From contig NZ_RAZT01000009.1 in assembly GCF_003626635.1 (NCBI RefSeq), positions 308,724-372,723 of the forward strand: a stretch of 64,000 bases of DNA. Reading direction: 5' to 3'. The stretch is from Micromonospora musae (GTDB lineage Bacteria > Actinomycetota > Actinomycetes > Mycobacteriales > Micromonosporaceae). Position 1 is the stretch's first letter. Every line of letters begins with the position of its first letter. Below, piece after piece: positions 42,888 to 51,165 of the stretch. The position numbers and the translations under genes are program-made. Under the pieces are notes generated by a model that did not search any database, was not told where the DNA came from, and saw only the letters and a program-made list of their open reading frames with translations.

Positions 42888-43766
42888 ATGACGATCACCG
42901 GCAGTGACGAGGGCAGGCTGCTGCGGACGCTGCCCGTGGCGGGCGGGCGGGCCCCGGTGCTGCAGCGCGCCGGTCACCAGGTGCACCCCGCGCACCGCCT
43001 CGGCGAGCTGGTGCCGGGGCGCCCGCCGGGCATCACCGGGAACCAGTGGAGCACGGCCAGCCGCGAGGGGTACGACCTCGTGGTCTGCGCCGGGGAGAGC
43101 GGTCGGATCCGCGCCGCGGTGGAGATCCGTCCCGCCGCGCCCGGAGGCTCGGCGGCGCAGCGGGTCGAGCGGATGAAGGCCACCGTCGCCACGGCGGCCG
43201 GCCTGCCGGTGCTGCGCGTCGAGTCGCCCACCCTGCGCGCCGCCGACCACGCTCGTCGCTTGGTGGAGTACGTCCTCGACGCGCGCGGCTACGCCGCGGC
43301 GACCGCCGCCGACCCGGAGGGGCCCACGCCGGTCGGATTCCGCGAGATCCTCGGCCGGCTCCCCGACGGGCGCACGGGGTACGTGAACGATCTGGGCGCG
43401 CTGGCCCGCGCCGCGGCGGTGGAGGCGTACGTCTCCCGCCGGCTGGTCGACCCCATCGTGCGCGGACTGCACGTGCGGTGGGCCGGTGGGCCGGCGGAGG
43501 GGTGGAGCTGGGTGGAGGTTCGCCCCGGCCGCTGCCTGGTGGAGCGGGTGACGGTCCGGGAGCACGGCTTCTCCTGCGGGATCGACCCGGCGTGGCTCGC
43601 GGAGGATCTGGCCGCGGTCGCGATCGGCGAGCGGCTGCGCGAGCTGGACGACGCCGAGCCGCAACTCGTCGCCCGGGACGCTCTCCGGGCCGACATCCTC
43701 GCGTTGCAGGCTCGACGCGACGAACTGGTCGACGGTTTCGCGTTCGACCACCTCTGCGCGGACTGA
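42888..43766 (+). CDS. Protein with DUF2726-like N-terminal domain
   Basis: 292 residues. N-terminal 125 residues: LGELVPGRPPGITGNQWSTA, YDLVVCAGESGRIRAAVEIR, then MKATVATAAGLPVLRVESPT. This fits DUF2726, a putative nuclease-like fold in which a domain like DFVLxD...AVIELD and a lysine (KD) are typical; here the residues are only partly present. The remaining 170 residues are unassigned. A TAGACT box (42846-42851) lies about 35 nt upstream of the start. It has no gene neighbours with related functions. Confidence 0.5.
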   Translation: MTITGSDEGRLLRTLPVAGGRAPVLQRAGHQVHPAHRLGELVPGRPPGITGNQWSTASREGYDLVVCAGESGRIRAAVEIRPAAPGGSAAQRVERMKATVATAAGLPVLRVESPTLRAADHARRLVEYVLDARGYAAATAADPEGPTPVGFREILGRLPDGRTGYVNDLGALARAAAVEAYVSRRLVDPIVRGLHVRWAGGPAEGWSWVEVRPGRCLVERVTVREHGFSCGIDPAWLAEDLAAVAIGERLRELDDAEPQLVARDALRADILALQARRDELVDGFAFDHLCAD

Positions 43767-44076
43767 CTTCTTCCGACGTTTTCTGGGCCGCCGGTACTCC
43801 CTGACCAGCGGCTCCCGGTCCGGGCCGCCGCGCCCCGCCGTCGCCTGAACAATTTTCTGGCGGCGCGTTGAACCCTCGCCGCAGGCGTTCCGTACCTCAG
43901 CGGGAATGGAGAAGATCTCCCCCTCCAGGGCACCGGAGGCGGGGGACGGTACGGAAATGGCATCGTCGACCGTCGACGTATGACGGCGCGCCACGGCTGC
44001 CGCAGTCGTGGCGTGCGCGCAATTCCGGCGGTCGCTGAGGGCACGGATCCACCGGATCGCGAAGGAGAGCAATTCG

Positions 44077-45306
44077 ATGCGCAGGTCCACACGGGCGCGC
44101 CGGTCGTCCGGTAACACGCGAAGCAGGCGTCTGCTGGCCGTGGTCGGTACGCTCGCGGTCTTCGGCGGGATTGTCGCCGTGACCCAGATCTCGTCGGCCG
44201 AGGACCGGCGGCCCGGCAAGCCCCGGCCGGCAGCGGGGGCCTGCGTGCAGCCGAGCGCCGGCGCGACGCCGCCGGCCGGCCGCGAGGAGACCAGCCGGAC
44301 CTGGCAGGACGGTCGGTGGGTGCGTAACCATTGGGGCGACGGGCAGCAGTGCCAGCCGGGGACCGGCGGCGGCAGCGGCTCCGGCGGCTCCGCGATCGCC
44401 TGTCCCGACGTCGCCGGTGAGCTGCCGGAGGTGCCGCGCCGGGCGCGGGCCGAGGTGGAGCGCAACCTCGGCCAGTTGCAGGCGCAGATCACCCAGGCCG
44501 ACCGGCGACTCGCCGCCGACGGCGACCGGGGCGAGCAGTTCGTCCGTGACTCGATCCTGCGGCCGTTGGCCACCCAGCGCCGCGCCACGCTGGCCCGGAT
44601 CACCACCGCCATCGACCGGTTCGGGCCGCGCCCGCAGAACCTGGCCCGGCTGGCCGAGTGCCAGGTCGCGCCGGTGGGTGGCGACGACGGTGGGACCGAC
44701 AACGGCGGCGGCCCGGGCGCACCCGGCACCGGTGCGCCGAGCACCGGCGCGCCCGGCTCCGGCCTGGACGTGCTCGCGAACAACTGCGACGAGAGCCGGC
44801 TGCAGGCGCACGACGGCTTCCAGAACGGCAACCGCTGCGTCAGCACCGCCTTCGGTGAGGTGGGCGCCGCCGCCAACAACCCGTCGCTGCTGATCACCGA
44901 CTTCCCCGAGGAGATCGGTGCCAACCAGCCCTTCACGTTGCGGGTCAGCACCCGCAACCTGATCCGGGACCGCTTCCTCCCCGCCGGTCAGGGCGGCTAC
45001 TACGTGGAGAGTTCCCTGCTCAACGAGGAGGGGCTGGTACGGGGCCACTTCCACACGGCCTGCCGGATGCTGGGCAGCGTCGACGCTCCGCCGGCGCCGC
45101 AGGAGGTGCCCGCCTTCTTCGTGGCCACCGAGGACGGCGGGGGTGGCGCGGAGCCGGACGAGGTGACCATTCAGGTCCCCGGCCTGCCGCAGTCCGGTGT
45201 CGCGCAGTGCGCGGTCTGGGCCGGCGACGGATCGCACCGGCTGCCGATGATGGAGCGGGCCAACCAGACTCCCGCCTTCGACGCGGTACGCATCCAGGTC
45301 GGCTGA
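44077..45306 (+). CDS. Secreted or membrane-anchored protein, unknown
   Basis: 409 residues. N-terminal basic segment and one hydrophobic helix (LLAVVGTLAVFGGIVAVTQI, residues 19-38), followed by a Pro/Gly-rich region and a helical segment (AEVERNLGQLQAQITQADRR, about residues 127-146), then a Gly/Ala-rich linker of GTGAPSTGAPGSG type. The C-terminal 170 residues have repeating LVRVST/FFVATED strand patterns and cysteines (residues 237, 252, 329 and 379). I do not recognise a family. GAAGGAGAGC is 6 nt before the ATG. The preceding 310-bp gap (43767-44076) holds nothing recognisable. Confidence 0.7.
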   Translation: MRRSTRARRSSGNTRSRRLLAVVGTLAVFGGIVAVTQISSAEDRRPGKPRPAAGACVQPSAGATPPAGREETSRTWQDGRWVRNHWGDGQQCQPGTGGGSGSGGSAIACPDVAGELPEVPRRARAEVERNLGQLQAQITQADRRLAADGDRGEQFVRDSILRPLATQRRATLARITTAIDRFGPRPQNLARLAECQVAPVGGDDGGTDNGGGPGAPGTGAPSTGAPGSGLDVLANNCDESRLQAHDGFQNGNRCVSTAFGEVGAAANNPSLLITDFPEEIGANQPFTLRVSTRNLIRDRFLPAGQGGYYVESSLLNEEGLVRGHFHTACRMLGSVDAPPAPQEVPAFFVATEDGGGGAEPDEVTIQVPGLPQSGVAQCAVWAGDGSHRLPMMERANQTPAFDAVRIQVG

Positions 45307-45393
45307 AGCCCGAACCGGCGTGGCCGGGCCACCCGGGGCGAGAGGCTCCGGGCGGCCCGGCCGTCGCCGCGCGATGGCCCGGAGGCCGCCGAA

Positions 45394-45431
45394 CGCCATC
45401 CGGCCGGCCCGCGCGGGCCGGCCGGATGGCG
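45394..45431. terminator. Perfect 38-bp palindrome between convergent genes
   Basis: Arms CGCCATCCGGCCGGCCCGC (45394-45412) and its complement (45413-45431) meet without a loop. It lies between the secreted protein gene and lsr2. Confidence 0.75.
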
Positions 45432-45476
45432 TGTTGTCGCCCCGCCGCGACGAATCGTCAGCCGTCGCGGACAGGA

Positions 45477-45824
45477 TCAGCGGTTCTTGTACGCCTCGGA
45501 GACCTCGACCGGGATCCGACCCCGCTCGGAGATCCGGTAACCGTTCTTGGCGGCCCATTCCCGGATGGCGCGGTTCTGCTCCCGGTCCATTCCGGCGCCG
45601 CCGATCCGGGCTGCCCGCCGCCCGCTCCGGGGGGTCTCCACGTTGCCGCGGCCGACTCGGCGACCGGCGGTGATGTAAGGATCGAGCGCCTTACGCAGTA
45701 CGCCGGCGTTTTCGTCCGAGACGTCGATGGTGTAGGCGACGCCGTCGAGGCTGAACTCGACAGTCCGGTCGGCCTTTCCACCGTCGAGGTCGTCGGTCAG
45801 CACCGTGATTACTTTTCTGGCCAT
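45477..45824 (-). CDS. lsr2: Lsr2 nucleoid-associated silencer
   Basis: 115 residues. N-terminal dimerisation domain: VITVLTDDLDGGKADRTVEF and LDGVAYTIDVSDENAGVLRK. The DNA-binding C-terminal part is IREWAAKNGYRISERGRIP, with the AT-hook-like RGR motif. It binds AT-rich DNA and silences foreign genes; SARP-controlled clusters are typical targets in actinomycetes. The leader upstream (45825-45999) is AT-rich and probably contains its own promoter. AGGGAG lies 9 nt before the ATG. Confidence 0.95.
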   Translation of the reverse strand: MARKVITVLTDDLDGGKADRTVEFSLDGVAYTIDVSDENAGVLRKALDPYITAGRRVGRGNVETPRSGRRAARIGGAGMDREQNRAIREWAAKNGYRISERGRIPVEVSEAYKNR

Positions 45825-45999
45825 CGCCGATTACTCCCTGTCTGGGGCGGGGTGTGGTGCAAAGTTTGACGTACGATCCCGGTAAACCGCAAGAATACGG
45901 TCGTTTCATTTCGGCGGGTCGTGTTTTCGCACCATCAATAGTGTGCCTGATGGCGTAATCGGTCCCGCGATCGGTAGGCCCTGGAATCGGCCCGACCCG

Positions 46000-46641
46000 T
46001 CATTCGCCCAGCAGGCCCACCTGGCCGGCGAGAGCGGCGGCCTCGGCCCGGCTGGAGACCCGCAGTTTCCGCAGCAGCGCCGCGATCATCCGCTTCACGG
46101 TCCGTTCCGACACGTGCAGCTCCTCGGCGATCTCCACGGTGCTGCGGCCGGTGGCGAGGGCCCGCAGCAGGCGGCGCTCCTCGCTGTCCAGGTCGATCGC
46201 GACGGCCCGGGTGGGTCGTAGCAGCGCACGCAGCAACTCCGACGGAAGCACCGCCCAGCCGTCGAGGATCGCCAGCAGTGGTGGCAGCAACTCCTCGGGC
46301 TCGCTGCTCTTCGGCAGGTACCCCTCGGCGCCGGCACGCAGCGCCTCCAGCGCCGGGGCCGGGTCGTCGCCGCCCGACATCGCCACGATCCGTACCCGGG
46401 GTGTGGTCCGCCGGATGGCGGCCACGGCGCGCACGCCGCCCGGCGGTGGCATGTGCAGGTCGACCAGGGTCAGGTCCGGATGGGTGCGGCTCACCAGCGA
46501 GGCGGCCGCAGAGGCGTCACCGGTCGAGCCCACCACCTCCACCCGCTTCTCGGTCGCGGCGGGCAGCAGAAGTTCGAGCCCGCGTACGAAGAGCGGGTGG
46601 TCGTCGACGACGACGATCCGAATGGTGGGCCTGTCCGGCAT
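46000..46641 (-). CDS. NarL/FixJ-family response regulator
   Basis: 213 residues from ATG 46641. Receiver domain with IRIVVVDDHPLFVRGLELLL (acid pocket), phospho-acceptor Asp near DLTLVDLHMPPPGGVRA and Lys in GAEGYLPKSSEPEE. C-terminal LuxR-type HTH: RLLRALATGRSTVEIAEELH, VSERTVKRMIAALLRKLRVS. It is divergent from the kinase gene 46708-47442 with a 66-bp gap, suggesting a cognate pair sharing a promoter region. Confidence 0.9.
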   Translation of the reverse strand: MPDRPTIRIVVVDDHPLFVRGLELLLPAATEKRVEVVGSTGDASAAASLVSRTHPDLTLVDLHMPPPGGVRAVAAIRRTTPRVRIVAMSGGDDPAPALEALRAGAEGYLPKSSEPEELLPPLLAILDGWAVLPSELLRALLRPTRAVAIDLDSEERRLLRALATGRSTVEIAEELHVSERTVKRMIAALLRKLRVSSRAEAAALAGQVGLLGE

Positions 46642-46707
46642 GTCTGCTCCGTTCCCCAGCGGGTACCGATCATTCGGGTACGCACCGGTACGAGGGGAGC
46701 TGGGCGG

Positions 46708-47442
46708 ATGCGGGGACGGTACGGGTTGCCGGGGCTGTTGCGAGGTCTCCGACGGATCGAGCCGACCGGCGGAGTTGGTGACGAATCGTCGCCGGCCGAC
46801 CCGGAGCTGCTGCTGCGGGTGCTCTGTCACGAGTTCCGCGCCCCGGTCAGCTCCCTGACCTCGCTGACCAGGGCGCTCGCCGACGAGCAGCGGGAACTCA
46901 CCGGGGTCGACCGGCGGGCGATCACCCGGCTCGCCCGGGACCAGGCGGCCCACCTGCAGGCGCTGCTTCGGGACGCCACCGCCGGCGCCGGGGCGCTGAC
47001 CCTCCCGGCCGCGACCGACCCGGTCGTGCCGCTCGGCGACGTCCTCCGCGAGGCCGTGGCCCTGGTGCCGGTGGAACGTCGGCGGGCCCGGGCCACCCGG
47101 CGGGCGCGGCAGTGTCCGGTGCCGGCGCGGCGTACCCGGCGGGTGCTGACCAACCTGGTGGAGAACGCGCTACGGCACGGGCCCCGGGACGGCCGGGTGG
47201 GGCTCTACGCGGCGCTTCGCGGCCCCAATCTCAACCTGCTGGTGACGGACGAGGGGCGGGTGGACGGCGCACTGCTGGAGGCGCTGTGCCGGCCACAGCC
47301 GGGCGCCGGCATGCACGGTCTCGGGCTGTGGATCGTCCGGCGGCTCGTCGCGGCCGACGGGGGCTCGGTGCACGTGCACCGGCTCCGCCCGCGCGGGGTG
47401 GCGCTGGAGGTGCGGCTGCCGCCGCTCGCGCATCCGAATTGA
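46708..47442 (+). CDS. Soluble sensor histidine kinase
   Basis: 244 residues from ATG 46708. No transmembrane helix. H box LLRVLCHEFRAPVSSLTSLT (His41 as acceptor), N box VLTNLVENALRHG, G box PGAGMHGLGLWIVRRLVAAD. The N-terminal 30 residues are too short to be a sensor domain, so the signal must come through a partner or the kinase core itself. It is divergent from the NarL-type regulator, but HisKA kinases of this form are usually paired with OmpR types, so the match is unusual. GAGGGGAGC is about 8 nt upstream. Confidence 0.85.
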   Translation: MRGRYGLPGLLRGLRRIEPTGGVGDESSPADPELLLRVLCHEFRAPVSSLTSLTRALADEQRELTGVDRRAITRLARDQAAHLQALLRDATAGAGALTLPAATDPVVPLGDVLREAVALVPVERRRARATRRARQCPVPARRTRRVLTNLVENALRHGPRDGRVGLYAALRGPNLNLLVTDEGRVDGALLEALCRPQPGAGMHGLGLWIVRRLVAADGGSVHVHRLRPRGVALEVRLPPLAHPN

Positions 47443-47519
47443 CCCGCCGGGGTCGCCGATTGGCGCGGCCGGGCCAGCGACGCGGGAAGTGTCCCCGGTA
47501 TCGGTACCGAGGAGGAGAT

Positions 47520-48392
47520 GTGTTCAGCCACCTGAAGGATCTGCAGTTCGAGGCGAAGCCGGACGGTCCCGACGCCGCGTTCGCCCGGCGGCTCCAGGAG
47601 ATCCTGGGCGGCAAGTGGGGCGAGATGACCGTCGCCAACCAGTACCTCTACCAGGGCTGGAACTGCCGGCTGCCCGGCAAGTACAAGGACCTCTTCCTCG
47701 ATGTCGGCACCGAGGAGATGGGTCACGTCGAGATGATCGCCACGATGATCACGCGGCTGCTGGAGAACGCGCCGCTGTCGTTGCAGGAGGCGGCGGCCGA
47801 GGAGAACCCGATGGTGGGGGCGATCTACGGCGGCGCCAATCCGGCGCACTTCATCCACGGTGGCGGTGGGGCGCTGCCGGTGGACAGCGTCGGGGTGCCG
47901 TGGAACGGCTCGTACATCACCGCCAGCGGCAACCTGATGGCCGACTTCTACCTGAACGTGGCGGCGGAGGCGCAGGGCCGGCTGCAGGTGGCCCGGCTCT
48001 TCAACATGACCGACGATCCGGGGGTCAAGCAGCTGCTGCGCTTCCTGCTGGCCCGCGACACCATGCACCAGAACATCTGGCTGGCCGCCATCGAGCAGCT
48101 CAAGGAGGACGGCCTGGAGGAGATGCCGGTGCCGGAGGCGTTCCCCGACTCGGGGGAGCTCACCGAGGAGTTCGGCTACACCTACCTGGACTTCTCGCCG
48201 GGCACCGACGCCTCCGAGGGGCGTTGGGCGGCCGGGCCCACCCCGGACGGCAAGGGCGAGTTCCGGTACGACAACAGCCCCCGGGCGCACGCGCCGGAAC
48301 CCGTCCTGCCCCCCGGTGACCCGCGCCTGTACGGGACCGAACCGGGCCTGCTCGGCGAGTTCGCCACCGAGGTCGAGAGCAGGCTCACCTGA
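47520..48392 (+). CDS. Manganese catalase
   Basis: 290 residues. Di-manganese ligands are visible: Glu35 in GKWGEMTVANQYLYQG, Glu66 and His69 in VGTEEMGHVEMIATM, Glu149 in NVAAEAQGRLQVARL and His182 in LLARDTMHQNIWLAAIE. It decomposes hydrogen peroxide. The GTG at 47520 is preceded by GAGGAGGAG. A tail of about 90 residues ends in DPRLYGTEPGLLGEFATEVE and is typical of the family. It is not linked to another stress gene except the small membrane gene and lon downstream. Confidence 0.95.
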   Translation: MFSHLKDLQFEAKPDGPDAAFARRLQEILGGKWGEMTVANQYLYQGWNCRLPGKYKDLFLDVGTEEMGHVEMIATMITRLLENAPLSLQEAAAEENPMVGAIYGGANPAHFIHGGGGALPVDSVGVPWNGSYITASGNLMADFYLNVAAEAQGRLQVARLFNMTDDPGVKQLLRFLLARDTMHQNIWLAAIEQLKEDGLEEMPVPEAFPDSGELTEEFGYTYLDFSPGTDASEGRWAAGPTPDGKGEFRYDNSPRAHAPEPVLPPGDPRLYGTEPGLLGEFATEVESRLT

Positions 48393-48452
48393 CCCCGCCG
48401 TGCCGGGCCGCCCACGCGGCGGTCGGCACGCGTACCCGAGGAGGTGCCGAGG

Positions 48453-48716
48453 ATGTCGTCGCATCCGTTGATCCCGGTCGCCCGTACCCGCGTGAAGCTC
48501 GCCGTCTGCGCGGCGCTGACCGTCGTCGCGGTCATCGCCGGGCTGCCCGCCTGGACGGTGGCCGCACTGGCCCTGACCAGCATCGCGATCCCGGTCGCGG
48601 TGCTGCTCGCCGGCGGCGCCAGGCTGCTGTGGGAACTGCTGCTGCCGCCGCCCGGTGACCGCACCGAGGGTGGCCTGGATCACACCCCGGAAGAAAGGGA
48701 CCGCCTCGTGACTTGA
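48453..48716 (+). CDS. Small two-helix membrane protein, unknown
   Basis: 87 residues. Two hydrophobic segments: VKLAVCAALTVVAVIAGLPA and VAALALTSIAIPVAVLLAGG, with a charged C-terminal tail (PGDRTEGGLDHTPEERDRLV). GAGGAGGTGCCGAGG precedes the ATG. It lies between the Mn-catalase and lon genes. Its stop codon is inside the HAIR-like operator for lon. Confidence 0.65.
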   Translation: MSSHPLIPVARTRVKLAVCAALTVVAVIAGLPAWTVAALALTSIAIPVAVLLAGGARLLWELLLPPPGDRTEGGLDHTPEERDRLVT

Positions 48717-48732
48717 GCCTGACACGCTCAAC
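48712..48732 (+). promoter_or_regulatory. HAIR-like operator (HspR box) upstream of lon
   Basis: CTTGAGC-N7-GCTCAAC, positions 48712-48718 and 48726-48732, 22 bp before the lon ATG. It matches the HAIR consensus CTTGAGT-N7-ACTCAAG in 12 of 14 positions. HspR represses dnaK and lon in streptomycetes. The site overlaps the stop of the preceding gene. Confidence 0.8.
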
Positions 48733-48754
48733 TCAATGCGATGGCAGGTGTTCG

Positions 48755-51091
48755 ATGGCAACTCTTCCGGTACTTCCGCTGACCGACGCCGTGCTGCTGC
48801 CCGGCATGGTGATCCCGGTGACCCTCGACCCGACCACTCAGGCCGCGGTCGACGCGGCCCGCGCCACCGGCGACCGTACGCTGCTGGCCGTGCCCCGCAT
48901 CGACGGGGAGTACGGTCCCGTCGGCGTGGTGGCCACCATCGAGAAGGTCGGCCGGCTGCCCAGCGGGGAGCCCGCCGCCGTGATCCGCGGGCTCTCCCGC
49001 GCGCGCATCGGCTCCGGTGTCCCCGGCCCGGGCGCCGCGCTCTGGGTCGAGGCCGCCGAACTCTCCGAACCCGCCCCCGCCGGCCGGGCCCGCGAACTCG
49101 CCCGTGAGTACCGCGCCCTGGTCTCGTCGCTGCTCCAGCAGCGGGGGGCCTGGCAGGTCATCGACGCGATCGAGCGGATGACCGATCTCGCCGAACTCGC
49201 CGACTCCGCCGGCTACGCGCCCTGGCTGAGCCTGGAGCAGAAGAACGAACTGCTCGCCGCCGCGGACGTCACCGCCCGGCTCGAACTGCTCGTCGGCTGG
49301 GTCAAGGAGCACCTGGCCGAGCAGGAGGTCACCGAGCAGATCAACAACGACGTGCGGGAGGGGCTGGAGAAGTCGCAGCGGGAGTTCCTGCTGCGTCAGC
49401 AGCTCGCCGCGATCCGCAAGGAGCTCGGTGAGGACGAGCCGGACGGCTCGGCCGACTACCGGACCCGCGTCGAGGCCGCGGAGCTGCCCGAGAAGGTACG
49501 CGAGGCGGCGCTGCGCGAGGTCGGCAAGCTCGAGCGGGCCAGCGACGCCTCCCCGGAGGCGGGCTGGATCCGCACCTGGCTGGACACCGTCCTCGAGATG
49601 CCGTGGAACACGCGTACCACCGACAACACGGACCTGGCCGAGGCGCGCGCGGTGCTCGACGCCGACCACGCCGGCCTGCCGGACGTGAAGGACCGCATCC
49701 TGGAGTACCTCGCGGTACGCAACCGGCGCGCCGAGCGCAACCTCGGCGTGGTCGGCGGGCGCGGCTCCGGCGCGGTGCTCGCCCTGGCCGGCCCGCCCGG
49801 TGTCGGCAAGACCAGCCTCGGAGAGTCGGTCGCCCGGGCGCTCGGGCGCAACTTCGTCCGGGTCTCCCTCGGTGGTGTCCGGGACGAGGCGGAGGTCCGC
49901 GGTCACCGGCGCACCTACGTCGGGGCGCTGCCCGGCCGCATCGTGCGCGCGCTGCGCGAGGCGGGCTCGATGAACCCGGTCGTGCTCCTCGACGAGGTGG
50001 ACAAGCTGGCCGCCGGGTACGCCGGCGACCCGGCCGCCGCGCTGCTGGAGGTGCTCGACCCGGCGCAGAACCACACCTTCCGGGACCACTACCTGGAGGT
50101 CGACCTCGACCTGTCCGACGTGCTCTTCCTCGCCACCGCGAACGTGGTGGAGAGCATCCCCGGCCCGCTGCTGGACCGGATGGAGCTGGTCACCCTGGAC
50201 GGCTACACGGAGGACGAGAAGGTGGCGATCGCCCGCGACCACCTGCTGCCCCGGCAGCGGGAGCGGGCCGGGCTGACCGCCGACGAGGTGACCGTGGCCG
50301 ACGAGGCGCTCGCCCGGATCGCGGGAGAGTACACCCGAGAGGCCGGGGTACGGCAGCTCGAACGGGCGCTGGCGAAGATCCTGCGGAAGGTGGCGGTCAC
50401 CCTCGCCACCGACCCGACGCCGCTGCAGGTCGACGACGGCAACCTGGCCCAGTACCTGGGCCGGCCGAAGTTCACCCCGGAGTCGGCGGAGCGGACGGCG
50501 GTGCCCGGCGTGGCCACCGGCCTGGCGGTCACGGGCGCCGGCGGCGACGTGCTCTTCATCGAGGCCACCGGCATGGAGGGCGAGCCGGGGCTGACCCTGA
50601 CCGGTCAGCTCGGTGACGTGATGAAGGAGTCGGCGCACATCGCGCTGTCGTACCTGCGCTCCAACGGTCGACGCCTCGGCATCGACCCGAACGAGCTGGC
50701 CGGACGGCGGATCCACGTGCACTTCCCGGCGGGGGCGGTGCCCAAGGACGGCCCCAGCGCCGGCATCACCATGGTGACCGCGCTGGCCTCCCTGGTGACC
50801 GGCCGGCCGGTCCGGCCCGAGTTCGGGATGACCGGTGAGGTGACCCTCTCCGGTCGGGTGCTGCCCATCGGCGGGGTGAAGCAGAAGCTGCTCGCCGCGC
50901 ACCGGGCGGGCCTGACCGAAGTGATCATCCCGAAGCGCAACGAGCCGGACCTGGACGATCTGCCCACCGAGGTCCGCGAGGCGCTGACCATCCACACCCT
51001 CTCCGACGTCGCCGACGTGCTCGCCCTGGCGCTGCGCCCGGCCGAGCTGGAGACGGAGTCGCTGGACGGCCCGGCGCTCGCCGCGGCCTGA
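48755..51091 (+). CDS. lon: ATP-dependent protease Lon
   Basis: 778 residues. N-terminal substrate-binding region (PLTDAVLLPGMVIPVTL), then the AAA+ domain with Walker A GPPGVGKTSLGES, Walker B PVVLLDEVDKLAA, sensor and Arg-finger residues, and a C-terminal protease domain with catalytic Ser668 in KDGPSAGITMVTAL and Lys709 in LPIGGVKQKLLAA. It degrades misfolded and regulatory proteins. The HAIR-type operator just upstream places it in the HspR heat-shock regulon. The start at 48755 follows GGCAGGTGTTCG. It shares a terminator with the convergent helicase gene. Confidence 0.97.
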   Translation: MATLPVLPLTDAVLLPGMVIPVTLDPTTQAAVDAARATGDRTLLAVPRIDGEYGPVGVVATIEKVGRLPSGEPAAVIRGLSRARIGSGVPGPGAALWVEAAELSEPAPAGRARELAREYRALVSSLLQQRGAWQVIDAIERMTDLAELADSAGYAPWLSLEQKNELLAAADVTARLELLVGWVKEHLAEQEVTEQINNDVREGLEKSQREFLLRQQLAAIRKELGEDEPDGSADYRTRVEAAELPEKVREAALREVGKLERASDASPEAGWIRTWLDTVLEMPWNTRTTDNTDLAEARAVLDADHAGLPDVKDRILEYLAVRNRRAERNLGVVGGRGSGAVLALAGPPGVGKTSLGESVARALGRNFVRVSLGGVRDEAEVRGHRRTYVGALPGRIVRALREAGSMNPVVLLDEVDKLAAGYAGDPAAALLEVLDPAQNHTFRDHYLEVDLDLSDVLFLATANVVESIPGPLLDRMELVTLDGYTEDEKVAIARDHLLPRQRERAGLTADEVTVADEALARIAGEYTREAGVRQLERALAKILRKVAVTLATDPTPLQVDDGNLAQYLGRPKFTPESAERTAVPGVATGLAVTGAGGDVLFIEATGMEGEPGLTLTGQLGDVMKESAHIALSYLRSNGRRLGIDPNELAGRRIHVHFPAGAVPKDGPSAGITMVTALASLVTGRPVRPEFGMTGEVTLSGRVLPIGGVKQKLLAAHRAGLTEVIIPKRNEPDLDDLPTEVREALTIHTLSDVADVLALALRPAELETESLDGPALAAA

Positions 51092-51103
51092 CGCCTGATC
51101 GGG

Positions 51104-51146
51104 AAGGGCCCCCGACCACACCGCAACGGTGTGGTCGGGGGCCCTT
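51104..51146. terminator. Bidirectional terminator between lon and the helicase gene
   Basis: A perfect 20-bp stem, AAGGGCCCCCGACCACACCG (51104-51123) and its complement (51127-51146), with loop CAA. It is 12 bp past the lon stop and 19 bp past the helicase stop. Confidence 0.9.
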
Positions 51147-51165
51147 TCCGCGCGTGCCGCGGTGG

